A stretch of 64,000 bases of DNA from positions 858,501 through 922,500 of the forward strand of contig JAJFZO010000234.1 in assembly GCA_021397835.1 (NCBI GenBank). Reading direction: 5' to 3'. Numbering within the stretch: the stretch's first letter is position 1; each line of letters starts with the position of its first letter. A model generated the notes under the pieces. That model was not told the DNA's origin and made no database searches. It saw nothing but the letters and a program-made list of their open reading frames with translations. The DNA is from Moringa oleifera. Lineage: Eukaryota; Streptophyta; Magnoliopsida; Brassicales; Moringaceae. Of the stretch, positions 1-19,646 are shown piece after piece. The position numbers were made by a program, and so were the translations under genes.

Positions 1-623
1 ATAAGATATTGAAAATGGCTCTTAGGCTGTAATTTGGAATAAACCTTTCTTTATGGAGGAAGGGAATATCAATTCAATTTATTCCTTTCATTCCTACGGA
101 ACATCTAGAAACAAAAAGATTAAATCAAAAATATCGATAGATTCTTGTAGAGTCCAACCAAAGAAATATGAAATAAAAAAAGATCTATTGCTCCAATTTC
201 ATCTCTATCGAATTTTAATATCAGAATCGTGGATATAGTCATGATTCAATGGGTTATGTCCACTTACTTTTTCTTTTTCTTTTGTTGACTTCTAATCTTT
301 AAAATTGGAATATTGGAAAATAGAAATATATATTTGGCAATTCAAAAGATGACTTATCATTATTCATTATAATAAACAAATGTTCAACTTTCTTTTATAA
401 TTACTCTCCCTGACTTATAATTACTCTTTAACTTATTACTTATTAGAATGATAACTTATCAGAATGAAATTCTAAAAATTAGAAATTATACAATTTCCAA
501 ATTAAATTATTATATAGATATAGTTGCTTTATTATTACAAATATCAACAAAATCTCTATTTTTTTTGTTTAAATATGAATATTAGCACTGTGTTAAAGTT
601 TCATTAGAAAAAAGAAAAGTAAA
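1..623 (-). promoter_or_regulatory. psbD upstream region (plastid-derived) and psbD-trnT spacer
   Basis: No gene lies here. Read on the minus strand, about 1-310 resembles the plastid DNA upstream of psbD, including the AAGTAAGTGGAC-like stretch near 255-275 and the segment ending near position 1 that in plastids leads toward psbD. In chloroplasts this area holds the light-responsive psbD promoter. psbD itself would lie to the left, outside the window. The rest (about 310-623) is AT-rich spacer before trnT. The match is from memory of plastid sequences, so the promoter call is tentative. Confidence 0.45.
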
Positions 624-696
624 AGCCTCTTATCGGATTTGAACCGATGACTTAGGTCTTACTATGGCCTTACTCTACCACTGAGTTAAAAAGGCC
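624..696 (-). tRNA. trnT-GGU: trnT-GGU, plastid-derived, anticodon altered
   Basis: The minus strand matches plastid trnT-GGU along its length, with the T-loop GGTTCAAATCC intact. The anticodon region reads CATAGTAAG where plastid trnT has CATGGTAAG, so GGU has become AGU by a G-to-A change. The acceptor stem is also damaged by an extra T near the 5' end. It faces away from the trnE-trnY-trnD cluster, as in chloroplasts. Identity is clear, but it is probably not functional. Confidence 0.85.
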
Positions 697-1525
697 TATT
701 TGGTTCAATTACTGAATCAGTCCCTAGGTAAATAAGATCTATCTATGTATATATATTATAAGTATAGACAGTAGACTTATAATGGCTAGTAGCTCATTTA
801 GGAACGAGAATTTGAATTTACATTCAATTTTACTTAATGGATATAGGGCAAAATGGGTTTAATGATATTGGATTTGATAAATATCAATGCAATGAATTGT
901 TTCAAAAAACATACCTTAATTGCTCCCACAGTACAGAATGAAATTCATTTGATTGATATATACATGTACCTATCAATTTGACATAGATCCAAGATATTTT
1001 GATGAATCATGTGATCAAGAGATTGGGTTTGTCCCCTGAACCAAAATTTTAGAAAAAAAAATTCGCTAACTTGTTGATCCAACCTTCTTCCCAGATTTTC
1101 AGATTTATCTTGTGTTAATTTCCTGGCTAATGTGACACAGGAATACACTCATTTCATCTTAACAATGAGTAAATCAATGAATGAAAATGAAAAAAAAAAA
1201 CATTCATTCTTTTATGTTTTTTTTTGTTAGACCAATCACTTCTCGAAAAGATACTAGACTTTGTACTATTATGTATATTATATAATTATTACTTATATTA
1301 TATAATATATAATAATATAAATGTAAAAATTAATACAATATCGATTTATCTATAGAATTCCGATTAGAATGAATGATTCATGAATATAAATGATGAATCA
1401 AAAAACTATATGAAATCATAAAAGATGGATAGAACTTCTGGATCTAGTCATACCAATCCATTATATTGACAATTTCAAAAATTGATCATACTATGATCAT
1501 AGTATGATGGTGGTCGAAGAAGTAT
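697..1525. other. trnT-trnE spacer
   Basis: This AT-rich plastid intergenic stretch has no gene I can support. It holds runs of A and T and, just before trnE, a perfect palindrome listed separately. The short open frames here have no recognisable product. Confidence 0.6.
1485..1508. repeat. 24-bp perfect palindrome upstream of trnE
   Basis: The 24 bases centred on ATGATCAT read the same on both strands (ATCATACTATGA followed by its complement). It lies 17 bases before trnE. Such short hairpins are common in plastid spacers and could mark an old processing or RNA-stability site. No function is implied in the present copy. Confidence 0.8.
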
Positions 1526-1598
1526 GCCCCCATCGTCTAGTGGTTCAGGACATCTCTCTTTCAAGGAAGCAGCGACGATTCGACTTCCCTTGGGGGTA
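1526..1598 (+). tRNA. trnE-UUC: trnE-UUC, plastid-derived
   Basis: The 73 bases match plastid trnE-UUC, starting GCCCCCATCGTCTAGTGG and keeping the TTC anticodon. In chloroplasts this glutamyl-tRNA serves both translation and the first step of tetrapyrrole synthesis. Two bases in the T-stem 5' strand and one in the 3' strand differ from the usual sequence (GCGACG for GCGGGG, and a final T for C), which weakens that stem. It is first of the trnE-trnY-trnD cluster, all on this strand. Confidence 0.9.
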
Positions 1599-1657
1599 GG
1601 GTACTATGAAAGGAAGTTGATCATGGATTATCAATAAACTTAAAATTAATTCTTCTC

Positions 1658-1741
1658 GGGTCGATGCTCGAGTGGTTAATGGGGATGGATTGTAAATTCG
1701 TTGGTAATATGTCTATGCTGGTTCAAATCTAGCTCGGCCCA
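1658..1741 (+). tRNA. trnY-GUA: trnY-GUA, plastid-derived, heavily C-to-T mutated
   Basis: This is a full-length 84-base match to plastid trnY-GUA with the GTA anticodon intact. Against the usual plastid sequence as I remember it I count seven differences, all C-to-T on the + strand: two in the D-arm region, two in the anticodon stem, one in the variable arm and two in the T arm or its neighbour. That pattern fits deamination of methylated cytosine in nuclear DNA. Several stem pairs are weakened to G-U or lost, so folding is doubtful. Confidence 0.9.
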
Positions 1742-2188
1742 GTAATTCGCTATCCACTATGAAATGATATAACCCATTTTGTTTTCCATAAATGCCTGTC
1801 AGATAGGGAAGAATAAAAAAAGTAAAATTTTTTTATAAATCTCGACTTTTATTTCTATTTGTTATTTGCTCTATTTATTTATTTTTTTGTTCACATAAAT
1901 TTTGATCTAGATTAATATTAGGATCATTAAGTATAAAGTTTAATGAAAAGAGTAAAGTAAAGAAAAAGGAGTCTTTTTTTATTAAAAAATTGATTAATAA
2001 TCAATTTGGCAATAACGAAAGGATTACCAGTAATCTCTGTTGCTCTCACTAGAGTGCATATACGTGTGGATATCAATATATCACTCGCGCTTCTGTTTGT
2101 TACAACGTGGCGATTCAAATCTAAAATCTAAATAGAAATGGTTTAAATGAAATCATAAGAATATGTATGCTGTATACTTTATTTCCCT
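1742..2188. other. trnY-trnD spacer
   Basis: AT-rich plastid spacer in which I see no gene. The reading frame on the minus strand around 1927-2118 has no recognisable product. Confidence 0.6.
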
Positions 2189-2262
2189 AGGATTATAGTT
2201 CAATTGGTTAGAGCACCGCCCAGTCAAGGTGGAAGCTGCGGGTTCGAGCCCCGTCAGTTCCG
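2189..2262 (+). tRNA. trnD-GUC: trnD-GUC, plastid-derived
   Basis: The 74 bases match plastid trnD-GUC, and the GTC anticodon and T-loop GGTTCGAGCC are intact. Changes include the first base (A for G), G-to-A in the acceptor stem, and A for T just before the anticodon. It closes the trnE-trnY-trnD cluster. Confidence 0.9.
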
Positions 2263-3436
<1,174 letters not shown>

Positions 3437-4581
3437 TTTGAATGAAACTTGACTATTAATGATAAAAAGGATTTCAATTTCATGTCTTAAATGAAACTAG
3501 AATTCGCAGTCTTCTATGGTGCCAATAGTATGGTAGAAAGAAAGATTCATCTATTTCTTTTTATCATACTATCTATCATTGTTATTGTAATGTATAAAGT
3601 TTTAATGTATAAAGATACAAGTTTAATATCTTAATATAGAGCAAGCTACAACATCTATCTTCATAGATTATATATCTTTATTTCCATACATGGCAATATC
3701 AATTAAATATTATATGTAATGCACATAGTATTTCAATTTCATTTTTTTGCTTGATCTATTTGATTTGCTTTGGGTTGATTCTAATCAATTAGAAACAATC
3801 GAAAGGCAAGTCGTACTCTTGCGATTTTCTAATTCCTAAATTTCTAATTGTTTTCAATATGAATCCTAGCATCTATCAAAAGAATCAAATTAATGGCCAA
3901 TGGTCGAGATATTGCATATTTTAATAAAAAATAAAACCAAGTAATTTAATTTTAGCATTCTAATTGATTGAGGAGTTGATAGATGATCCAAATCCAAGGA
4001 GTTCGATGGTAACTTTCCCCACTTTAACCTTTGAGCCCTGATATAAAAATATAAAATGAGTCAATAAAAATTAGTATAAATCACATTTCTAAACCAATAA
4101 AATAAGTAGTAAGTGCGCAATATGTGACTCAACCAAGGTAAGATTTTTTTTCTTTTGAATACAAGAAACACTTTTTTATCTTTGTTTGAAAAGTAAAGAG
4201 AGGAATAAAAATAAATAAATAAAAAGTAAAATAAAATGGGGTCTATTGCCCCTCATTGTCCACGTATCACTCTGGTAGGAGCCGATTCATCGAATCCTAC
4301 CATCCGTATCCCTTTTACGTACTTTTGAATTAGGAACATGGGAATTATTGAAAAATTTATTTGATTTTGATTGAAAAGAAAAGGTAATATTCATATATAT
4401 TCATAGACTACATTACTCTACTAGAATCCAATAGAATAGAATTTAGATATGAAAACATTTTTTTCATTTTTAAATTTAATTCACTGAAAAAAGAATTAAA
4501 TTTAATAGTAAAAAAGGCTTTGCAAAACAATCTAGAAAACAATTGACATAGTTTGATTCCTTAACTCAATTAGTAGTACCT
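3437..4581. other. psbM-petN spacer
   Basis: About 1.15 kb between two convergent plastid genes. It is AT-rich with no gene that I can support. A stem-loop at 4274-4301 is listed separately. Confidence 0.6.
4274..4301. terminator. stem-loop between psbM and petN
   Basis: GGTAGGA and TCCTACC pair as a 7-bp stem, with an inner CGAT/ATCG pairing. The location between convergent psbM and petN suggests an old 3'-end stabilising hairpin of plastid mRNA. It shows no sign of strong decay. Confidence 0.5.
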
Positions 4582-4670
4582 CCAGAGTCCACTTCTTCCC
4601 ATACTATAAGCAAAAGGGAAAATGTAAAGACAACCATTAAAACAGCCTAAGTGAGACTTACTATATTCAT
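4582..4670 (-). pseudogene. petN: petN, cytochrome b6f subunit VIII, broken
   Basis: petN encodes a 29-residue single-helix subunit of the cytochrome b6f complex. The minus strand keeps the ATG at 4668-4670 and begins MNIVSLT. Codon 8, normally TGG (Trp), is TAG, a G-to-A nonsense change. One G is missing from the TGGGGAAGA stretch near the 3' end, which shifts the frame, and the usual stop codon is lost. The length is one base short of the normal 90. Confidence 0.88.
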
Positions 4671-5373
4671 GTGAATTATGTCCCCTATTTCTATGAATAT
4701 AAAGAAATTATTCCATTATTGTTCACTAATAACAGTGAAATCACTGGTGCGAAGTGAAAAAAAAGGTGATTCTGACCCAACACTATTGATGAAATACTCC
4801 AAAAAATCTACTTATTACAAGTTCTTATATGATTTATAGCAGAATCGGTAAAGATTAAGCATAAGCAAACAACGTACATAGTAAGACTTTTGGAAGTATC
4901 AAAGGAATGTTATTAACATGTAGAAATAATAAGACTTATTCTTTTACCCCTTTTTTTACTGCCCTTCATTAAGTAAAAGTCGATTATCCATCTAATCTAA
5001 TATTGATTGAATGCCTGAGCACTTTGAGACTCTCATGAGTCTGTATACAAAGTTTCTTCCATCCTTTACACAACTATTAATTAGATTCCCCCTCTGCCTA
5101 TCCAATCTAATTCAAGACTCAGTGAGTAGATACTACATTAGTGGTGGAAAGGCTATCATATCAGGATTTACCGATTCCCTTCTACTTTCCACTATTGTAA
5201 GCTTTCCTTGAATCTTAGATGCAAGAATTTACAACATTTTAGAGAACCTCTATAGGTTTAGAATCAAAAAGTATCAAGAGTCTTTTTCCCACACTTGCTT
5301 TTGCTGGGGAAGATTAGGCGAGTTATATCAGCAAAATAGAAAAGAATAGGGGATTTGGAGTCTTTTGTTAATC
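4671..5373. other. petN-trnC spacer
   Basis: Plastid spacer of about 700 bases. The open frame at 5011-5211 has no recognisable product and no plastid gene is expected here, so I do not call it. Confidence 0.6.
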
Positions 5374-5444
5374 AGGCGACACCTTGACTTGAACTGAGGA
5401 GAAAGGATTTGCAGTCCCCTACGTTACCGCTTAGCCATGCCACC
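5374..5444 (-). tRNA. trnC-GCA: trnC-GCA, plastid-derived
   Basis: The minus strand matches plastid trnC-GCA and keeps the GCA anticodon in ACTGCAAATCC. The acceptor stem is mismatched (GGTGGCA at the 5' end against TGTCGCC at the 3' end) and the T stem has several changes. Identity is secure from the anticodon arm and position between petN and rpoB, but the tRNA is probably dead. Confidence 0.85.
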
Positions 5445-6371
5445 AAAACAAAAACAAACTAGATGAAAATCTTGCCTTCTATTGAAAAAACAAAATGTGA
5501 ATTTTTAGTCACAAAAGCCAAAATTCAGGACAAATTAGATCCATTAACTATTGACTGTAAATTTATGAACCATTCTTGGATCTGAATTTCAAATTGTCTT
5601 TCCCTAATGATATAAGAAAATACAAATGGATATATAGCTAATCAGTATTGATTTCTTTTTTAATTTTCAAAAAAAATTAAAAAATCATTCTCCAATTTTA
5701 ATTATAATAGCAATTATGAGTATATGTAAACCTAACAGCATAAGTTGGTATATAACTATAGCTATCTAATGGGGTATTTTATCTATATAGGATACCTATA
5801 GAAAATTATCAAGAAATTATCGTGCTTCAATTTTGTATTGAATAGATTGAAGAGAAAATAGAATTTTTGATAGAGCATGCCATGTGCTGTCCCAAATAAA
5901 ACTTTAATGCAATAAAGGAAGAAAGATATACATATATATCTGCACATTTTATTTTAATAAAAAAAAGAAAACAAGCTTTCTTACCACTTCAATGATATTC
6001 TAAAAGTTCTATGAAAAAAATAAAATAGGTAAAAAGATTTCTCTTTTCTACAAATCATTTTTGGAACAATGGAATACACGAAAAAGCCAAGTGCTAGAAA
6101 AATCAACTTTATATTTATTGTTTCTGATTATTATGTCTTTATCTTTGCAAATAGATTAAATCATGAATACATTTATTTTTCTGGTATCCAATTGCATTGG
6201 AATATGTAATATCATAATAATGTTAGAAATTGAATTACTTTTTGTGATATTGTATACAAAACTCCATGAGTCTAAGTGGCGTTTATCAACTTTTTTCCAT
6301 TTGTATCATTCTATTATAAATTCCAATTTGAGTATAATATTTATTCCTCTGTTCCTACTTATTTCATACAT

Positions 6372-6417
<46 letters not shown>

Positions 6418-6543
6418 GTTGGGTAAAATTTCATGTGATTTAGTAAACAGAATATAAATTCCATTATTCCTATATCGAATCATATTCATATGATTCGATA
6501 AAGAATGAGAAATGAGATTTTCTGATAAATGAGAAATTAAAAA
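5445..6543. other. trnC-rpoB spacer
   Basis: About 1.1 kb of AT-rich spacer upstream of rpoB, where plastid rpoB operon promoters normally lie. I could not single out a promoter. It contains the long AT microsatellite listed separately. Confidence 0.6.
6375..6414. repeat. (AT)20 microsatellite
   Basis: Forty bases of uninterrupted AT repeat. The open frames that cross it on both strands read as Tyr-Ile repeats and are artefacts of the repeat. Confidence 0.95.
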
Positions 6544-9651
<3,108 letters not shown>

Positions 9652-9677
9652 TCGAAATAGATCAAAATTTTTCTTCT

Positions 9678-12433
<2,756 letters not shown>

Positions 12434-12603
12434 TCGTATGGTATTTAAGCAAAGTAATTCTATGACACCGGTATGAATGCTAGTCTTTTCGATTGAATTA
12501 GGACCATAGTTCCTGACCTAAAATTCTACGTGAATCAAGATCGAGAAAAGGAAGCTCTCCAATCATTGAATCAAACTCACTGTCGAATCCCACTCAGCCG
12601 AAT

Positions 12604-15046
<2,443 letters not shown>

Positions 15047-15047
15047 T

Positions 15048-15915
15048 ATGGAATACACTATTATGGTAGCCAAAATGATGGATTCTCTAGCTATATTACA
15101 ATATGTTGCACTTTATACAGGAGCTGCTTTGGCTGAATATTTTATGTACTATGAACGACACACTTTAATAATTTATGACGATCCTTCAAAACAAGCACAG
15201 GCTTATCACCAAATGTCTCTTTTATTATGAAGACCACCTGGTCATGAAGCTTATCCAGGAGATGTTTTTTGTTTGCAGTCATGTCTTTTAGAAAGAGCCA
15301 CTAAATCCAGCTCTCAGTTAGGTAAAGGAAGTATGACTACTTTACCAATAGTTGAAACCCAGTCGGGAGATGTTTCGGCTTATGTTCCTACTAATGTAAT
15401 TTCCATTACAGATGGACAAATATTCTTATTCGTCGATCTATTCAATGCTGGAATCAGACCTACTATTAATGCAGGTATTTGTATCTCTAGAGTCAGATCT
15501 GCAGCTAAAATTAAAGCTATGAAACAAGTAGCTGGCAAATTAAAAATAAGATTGGCTCAATTCACTGAATTAGAAGACTTCATGTAATTTGCTTCTGATC
15601 TTGATAAAGCTACTCAAAATCAATTGGCAAAGGTCAACGATTACGTGGGTTACTCAAACAATCCTAATCAGCCCCTCTCATGGTGGAAGACAGATAATGA
15701 CCATTTATACCAGAACGAATGATTATCTTGATTCATTAGAACTTGGACAGGTAAGGAAATTTCTTGTTGAGTTACGTACTTGCTTAAAAATGAATAAACC
15801 TCAGTTCCAAGAAATCATATCCTCTACCAAGACATTCATTGAGGAAGTAGAAGCCGTTTGAAAAGAAGCTATTCAAGAACAAATAGAAAATTTTCTACTT
15901 CAAGAACAATTATAA
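15048..15915 (+). pseudogene. atpA: atpA copy A, ATP synthase alpha subunit, 5' part deleted
   Basis: AtpA is the alpha subunit of chloroplast F1 ATP synthase. The sequence enters atpA at the MEYTI block and runs to the normal C-terminus (LLQEQL, TAA at 15913-15915). The N-terminal half with the P-loop is absent. Recognisable blocks include [20 protein letters not shown] (15160-15219) and [11 protein letters not shown] (15799-15831). Stops at 15227 and 15859 and frameshifts break it. The joint shares ATGG with both parents. Shared odd residues with copy B (Phe-Val at 15429-15434) are noted in the findings. Confidence 0.93.
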
Positions 15916-16116
15916 ATAAATAAAATAAATTGATCATTCTTAATTTTTATTCTCTAATTTAATTAATTTCATTTTCATTTAATAATAGTATAAGTTTTTA
16001 AGTATTAAATAAGTATATAATATGTATAACATAAATAAATATAACATAAGTAGGCATCTCTTAGTCAAATCATTCAATATTTCTTTCTTAACATAGAAAT
16101 ATATATGGAAATAAAT

Positions 16117-16188
16117 TACATCCAATAGGATTTGAACCTATACCAAAGGTTTAGAAGACCTCTGTCCTATCCATTAGACAATGGACGC
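16117..16188 (-). tRNA. trnR-UCU: trnR-UCU copy A, plastid-derived
   Basis: The 72 bases on the minus strand match plastid trnR-UCU, and the TCT anticodon and all loops are kept. The only clear change I see is G-to-A near the 3' end (GGATGTA for GGACGCA on the tRNA strand), which harms the acceptor stem. It lies between atpA and trnG, as in plastids. Confidence 0.9.
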
Positions 16189-16284
16189 TTTTCATTTCGA
16201 TTTTTTTTGCATTTTTTTTTTTACTTTACTATCTTTTGTTCGAAAACAAATAAAGAATATGCGAGACAATTTTAGGAATTATGT

Positions 16285-16313
16285 ATTAATTCACTTCAAT
16301 GAAGTGAATTAAT
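16285..16313. repeat. 13-bp perfect hairpin in the trnR-trnG spacer
   Basis: ATTAATTCACTTC and its exact complement flank a 3-base loop. Copy B has the same hairpin near 42700-42728 with mismatches. This was probably a plastid RNA stem-loop. Confidence 0.75.
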
Positions 16314-16361
16314 AAATATTCAAATAGATATTATCTCTATAATATAGAACGGGGAATCTAA

Positions 16362-17094
16362 AACTAGTAGCGAGAATTGAACCCGCATCGTTAGCTTGGA
16401 AGGCTAGGGATTGTAGTCAAAGTCGATTCATCATTTTCAACATCTCTAATTCAAAACCGAACTTGAAACTTTGGTTTCATTTGGCCCCTTTATGGAAGAT
16501 GGATAAATTTCAAGATATAATAAGATGGGAACGAAATAAAAATGTGACCCATAACATCTATGTTAGCTTTTCTGTCTGAATGCATTTAATTCAGAGCAAT
16601 ATGATCCCTCTAGAAGAGGGAGATTATAACAATCTTTCTACTTCCTTTGTTCTCTATTTCTATTTAATAGAATCCTTAGGAAAAGCATTTTGTTTCTACT
16701 GAGCTAAAACAAAATGTCGATGTCTCTAGTAAACTAAAGTTATCATTTATTAGCTATTTTGCTTAATTTTTTTTATACAAAACAAAAAATTGAATTGAAG
16801 ATTTAGTTACGATTAGAAATAAATTTTTTTATCTTTATCCATGGATCCTTTTCTCATGCTTATTCAATTGGAAATAGCGATCCAATTCAAACATTATGTT
16901 TCGTAATTTCATTTTTTAATTTATAATTGACTCTTGGATACAAATCATGAGAATGTATACTCTTCCTTGAATTTTTCATTGAAAGGTAAAGGATTAAATC
17001 CTTTTAAGAAATAAAATTATTGATCGTAAGATGAACCAAATCAAAGGACCCCTTAATAAAACGAATCACACTTTTACCACTAAACTATACCCAC
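16362..17094 (-). pseudogene. trnG-UCC: trnG-UCC copy A, split tRNA gene with group II intron
   Basis: Exon 1 (about 17071-17094) and exon 2 (about 16362-16410) match the two halves of plastid trnG-UCC on the minus strand, with an intron of about 660 bases between. TTCC in exon 2 keeps the anticodon. The 5' end reads GTGGG for GCGGG and the 3' end has several G-to-A or C-to-T changes, so the acceptor stem is broken. The intron is AT-rich and degraded. Confidence 0.85.
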
Positions 17095-17887
17095 TACAAT
17101 ACGATTGTTGTATATAGAAGCACCTTTTGTTGAACAAGGTAATTAGACGTAATCAAAATAAAATAGAATAAAAAAATTCTAAAAATTAGAGCATTGACGT
17201 GTTTTGTCAAGAGACTTAACAAAATTAGTAAAAGAGAGCTCGTTTGAGTTATTTGATAGATAGGTCTTAGCAAAAGGGCTTAGGCCATAACATAAAAATG
17301 TATTGGCAAGAATCCATATTTATCTTATTTTAATATATTTAAAGATATTTTTTTATATTTAAAGATATTTTTTAGAGAAAAATATAATAAAATTTATTAT
17401 AAAATAAATAATACAATATAAAATTTTAAAATAAAAAATATTATATTATCAATATATTATAGCTAAGATTTTTTTTTTATTTTAATAAATGTAAATAAAC
17501 AAATTGAAATAAAAAAAATAAGTGACACTTTGATTCTTTATCATAAAGACTTTTTTTAAAATTTTAAATAAAAAATAAATCATTTTAGCTATGATTCAGT
17601 GGTATGATTTGATTCATTGCACAAAAAAAAAGGCCCGGTTGGGTACTGACCAGGCCAGGTTGTGAAAATAAAAAAAGACCTTTTGGACAAGATAAAATGA
17701 AAGAGATATTCTTTTTTTATATTTTTATTTGAAATATCTCTTTCGAGCCTTTTCTTTATCTAAATGAAATTTTTGATAAGAGTTATATATATATATATAA
17801 GTTGTATTGTGCATAATTAATAATCTATACAAAAAAAAAGTAAAATATCAAAAAAGTAAAGAAGGGATTTTTTTTAGGCATTACTTT
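17095..17887. other. trnG-trnS spacer, copy A
   Basis: Very AT-rich spacer with many A and T runs. No gene is seen. Compared with copy B it lacks about 60 bases near 17250. It also has lost the DNA just before trnS. Confidence 0.6.
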
Positions 17888-17932
17888 TTGTACAAGTTAT
17901 TCGTACCATGGGTTCGAATCCCTCTATTTTCG
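17888..17932 (+). pseudogene. trnS-GCU: trnS-GCU copy A, 3' half only
   Basis: Only the variable arm and T arm of plastid trnS-GCU remain (TACAAGTTATTCGTACC, then GGTTCGAATCCCTCT). The 5' half with the anticodon is gone through a deletion joined at the shared bases TTTTGT. Copy B keeps the full gene at 44445-44532, which shows what was lost. Confidence 0.85.
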
Positions 17933-18022
17933 TTTCTTTTCTGATGATATGGAATTGGAATAGATAAAATCCTAATCATATTATAACATTTATAAAAATC
18001 AAATAAGAAAACCCTTATTTTT

Positions 18023-18133
18023 TTATTCTTCACGTCTGGGATTACATCTTGGATCATTAGATAGGAATCTAAAGATGAATAGAGAAACAAAGAATATCAT
18101 TACGATGTAAACAAAGAGTTTGAGAGTAAGTAT
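18023..18133 (-). pseudogene. psbI: psbI copy A, photosystem II subunit, start codon lost
   Basis: PsbI is a 36-residue single-helix subunit of the photosystem II reaction centre. The length of 37 codons is normal and there is no internal stop, but the start is ATA instead of ATG (bases 18131-18133). The helix [19 protein letters not shown] is recognisable. Gly-to-Arg changes and an Arg-to-Cys change (18044-18046, shared with copy B) alter the tail. It lies between trnS and psbK, as in plastids. Confidence 0.88.
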
Positions 18134-18569
18134 TACACAATCTCCAAGATCTTATATTTATTTGGGGAAAAAAAGAACAAATTCTTTATTTTTATACCAC
18201 ATATCCTATTTATTTTAACACCAAGAAATGAAGCGATTTCGATAATTTCTATAAATTAAATCAAATGGAAAAGATTTGATTTTTTGAGAATTTATTTATC
18301 AGATGATAAAAGTTAAGTCTTTCCTGTTGCAAAATTTTTTTCATACCAACAATTAGATATTATGTTGTGGTGGACTCCAATAGGTTCTTTCAATGAAAAA
18401 CGGGGTCCAAAATGAGGAAATGGGATGATTCAAATTTATCACATCTACCCAAAAATTTCAATGTTTGAATTGGGGGTTTGTTCATACTGTAAGACTTATT
18501 TGATCTTGTCAATTGTTAATTTTTTTCTCGAGTAAATCATGAATTTTTTCTAGGACAGTATTAATGATC
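18134..18569. other. psbI-psbK spacer, copy A
   Basis: AT-rich spacer with no gene seen. It aligns with copy B 44734-45169. Confidence 0.6.
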
Positions 18570-18755
18570 TCATCGAAAACTTACAGCAGCTTACCAAACA
18601 AAGGCTAAAAGAAAAAAGAGAACAAGTATTATTGACATAACATCTATGATTGGATTCAATAAAGCATAAGCCTCGAGCAATTTGGCGAATAAAAAACTAG
18701 TCAAAAAAAGGGCAAAATTAAAATAGATACATATCAATTTAAATATATTAAGCAT
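18570..18755 (-). pseudogene. psbK: psbK copy A, photosystem II subunit, nonsense mutation
   Basis: PsbK is a small one-helix photosystem II subunit. All 62 codons are present from ATG (18753-18755) to TGA, with no frameshift. A single nonsense change in the segment FVW-stop-AAVSFR turns the normal Gln codon CAA into TAA, removing the last seven residues. The mature helix region [11 protein letters not shown] is kept. Confidence 0.88.
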
Positions 18756-19100
18756 AACAAATATTTTATTCTTGCAGATATTTTGATTTTCATTGAGTTA
18801 TTAATATGTTATTGATATAAGGTCCGAATGAAGAAAGGAAAGTAAGGTAGAGTAAAAATACTTCTTTGAACTCACCTAATCAAAAATCCTTCCATTCTCA
18901 TAAGAGAACAGAATAAATTATACTTTCATACAATATCTTAATTGAATTATATGTATTGATCAATAAATTCGGTTTCATTTTATATCTATACATGTCAAAA
19001 TCCTAACACCAATCTAATCTATTTCATAGATATTTGGGCTAAAATTGACGAACAACCATTAACAATATTAGTCTTTATTTATGTTGAATAGAAATCTAAA
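18756..19100. other. psbK-trnQ spacer, copy A
   Basis: AT-rich spacer. No gene was found. Confidence 0.6.
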
Positions 19101-19171
19101 TGGGCATAGCCAAGCAGTAAGGCAACGAGTTTTAGTCCTGCTATTCGGAGGTTCGAATCCTTTCGTCCCAG
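19101..19171 (+). tRNA. trnQ-UUG: trnQ-UUG copy A, plastid-derived, anticodon altered
   Basis: The sequence follows plastid trnQ-UUG but one G is missing from the 5' TGGGG. The anticodon segment reads TTTTAGTCC where TTTTGGTCC is expected, so UUG has become UUA by G-to-A. The T arm GGTTCGAATCC is intact. Copy B keeps UUG. Confidence 0.86.
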
Positions 19172-19646
19172 AGCATAGAATAAATATTATTCTTTTTGAA
19201 CAACTTTCTGTTTAGGAGTAAAATATTGGAAAGAATTTGATTCTTATTTCTAATTTTTCAAGATTCACGGAGAAGAAAGATTTATTTTTCACCAATTGAA
19301 TCGAGTTCTAATAACATCTACCTGTGATCCGATTAAGGTGGAAACATAGGTTACAAAAGTTGGAATTCAAAAATATATATTATTAAATAAATAATTAAAT
19401 CTATTTATTGATATAAATATGTATTTTTCATTCATACAATGAAATAGGCATTGTATTTATACAATAAAATATGAAATTTATTCGAATTCTTACTAAAAAT
19501 TTTTCTTTATAAATTCTCGATCCCATTCATATTTCATATACCAGTAGAAGGAAAAAGTATAGATTACTATGTGCATATCAAACAATGACTATTCATGATT
19601 GCATAATTGAATCAATTATACACTAGTTCCAAACTAGAGGAATGTT
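19172..19646. other. trnQ-rps16 spacer, copy A
   Basis: AT-rich spacer. No gene was found. It aligns with copy B 45771-46246. Confidence 0.6.

Noticed and set aside
1485..1508. Palindrome before trnE as an integration or attachment site
   Set aside because: Perfect short palindromes are common in plastid spacers. No matching site or mobile gene is nearby.
5011..5211. 66-codon frame in the petN-trnC spacer
   Set aside because: No plastid gene belongs here, there is no copy to compare, and the product is not recognisable.
17881..18090. Minus-strand frame over trnS remnant and psbI
   Set aside because: It is a shadow frame that crosses a tRNA remnant and psbI in another phase.
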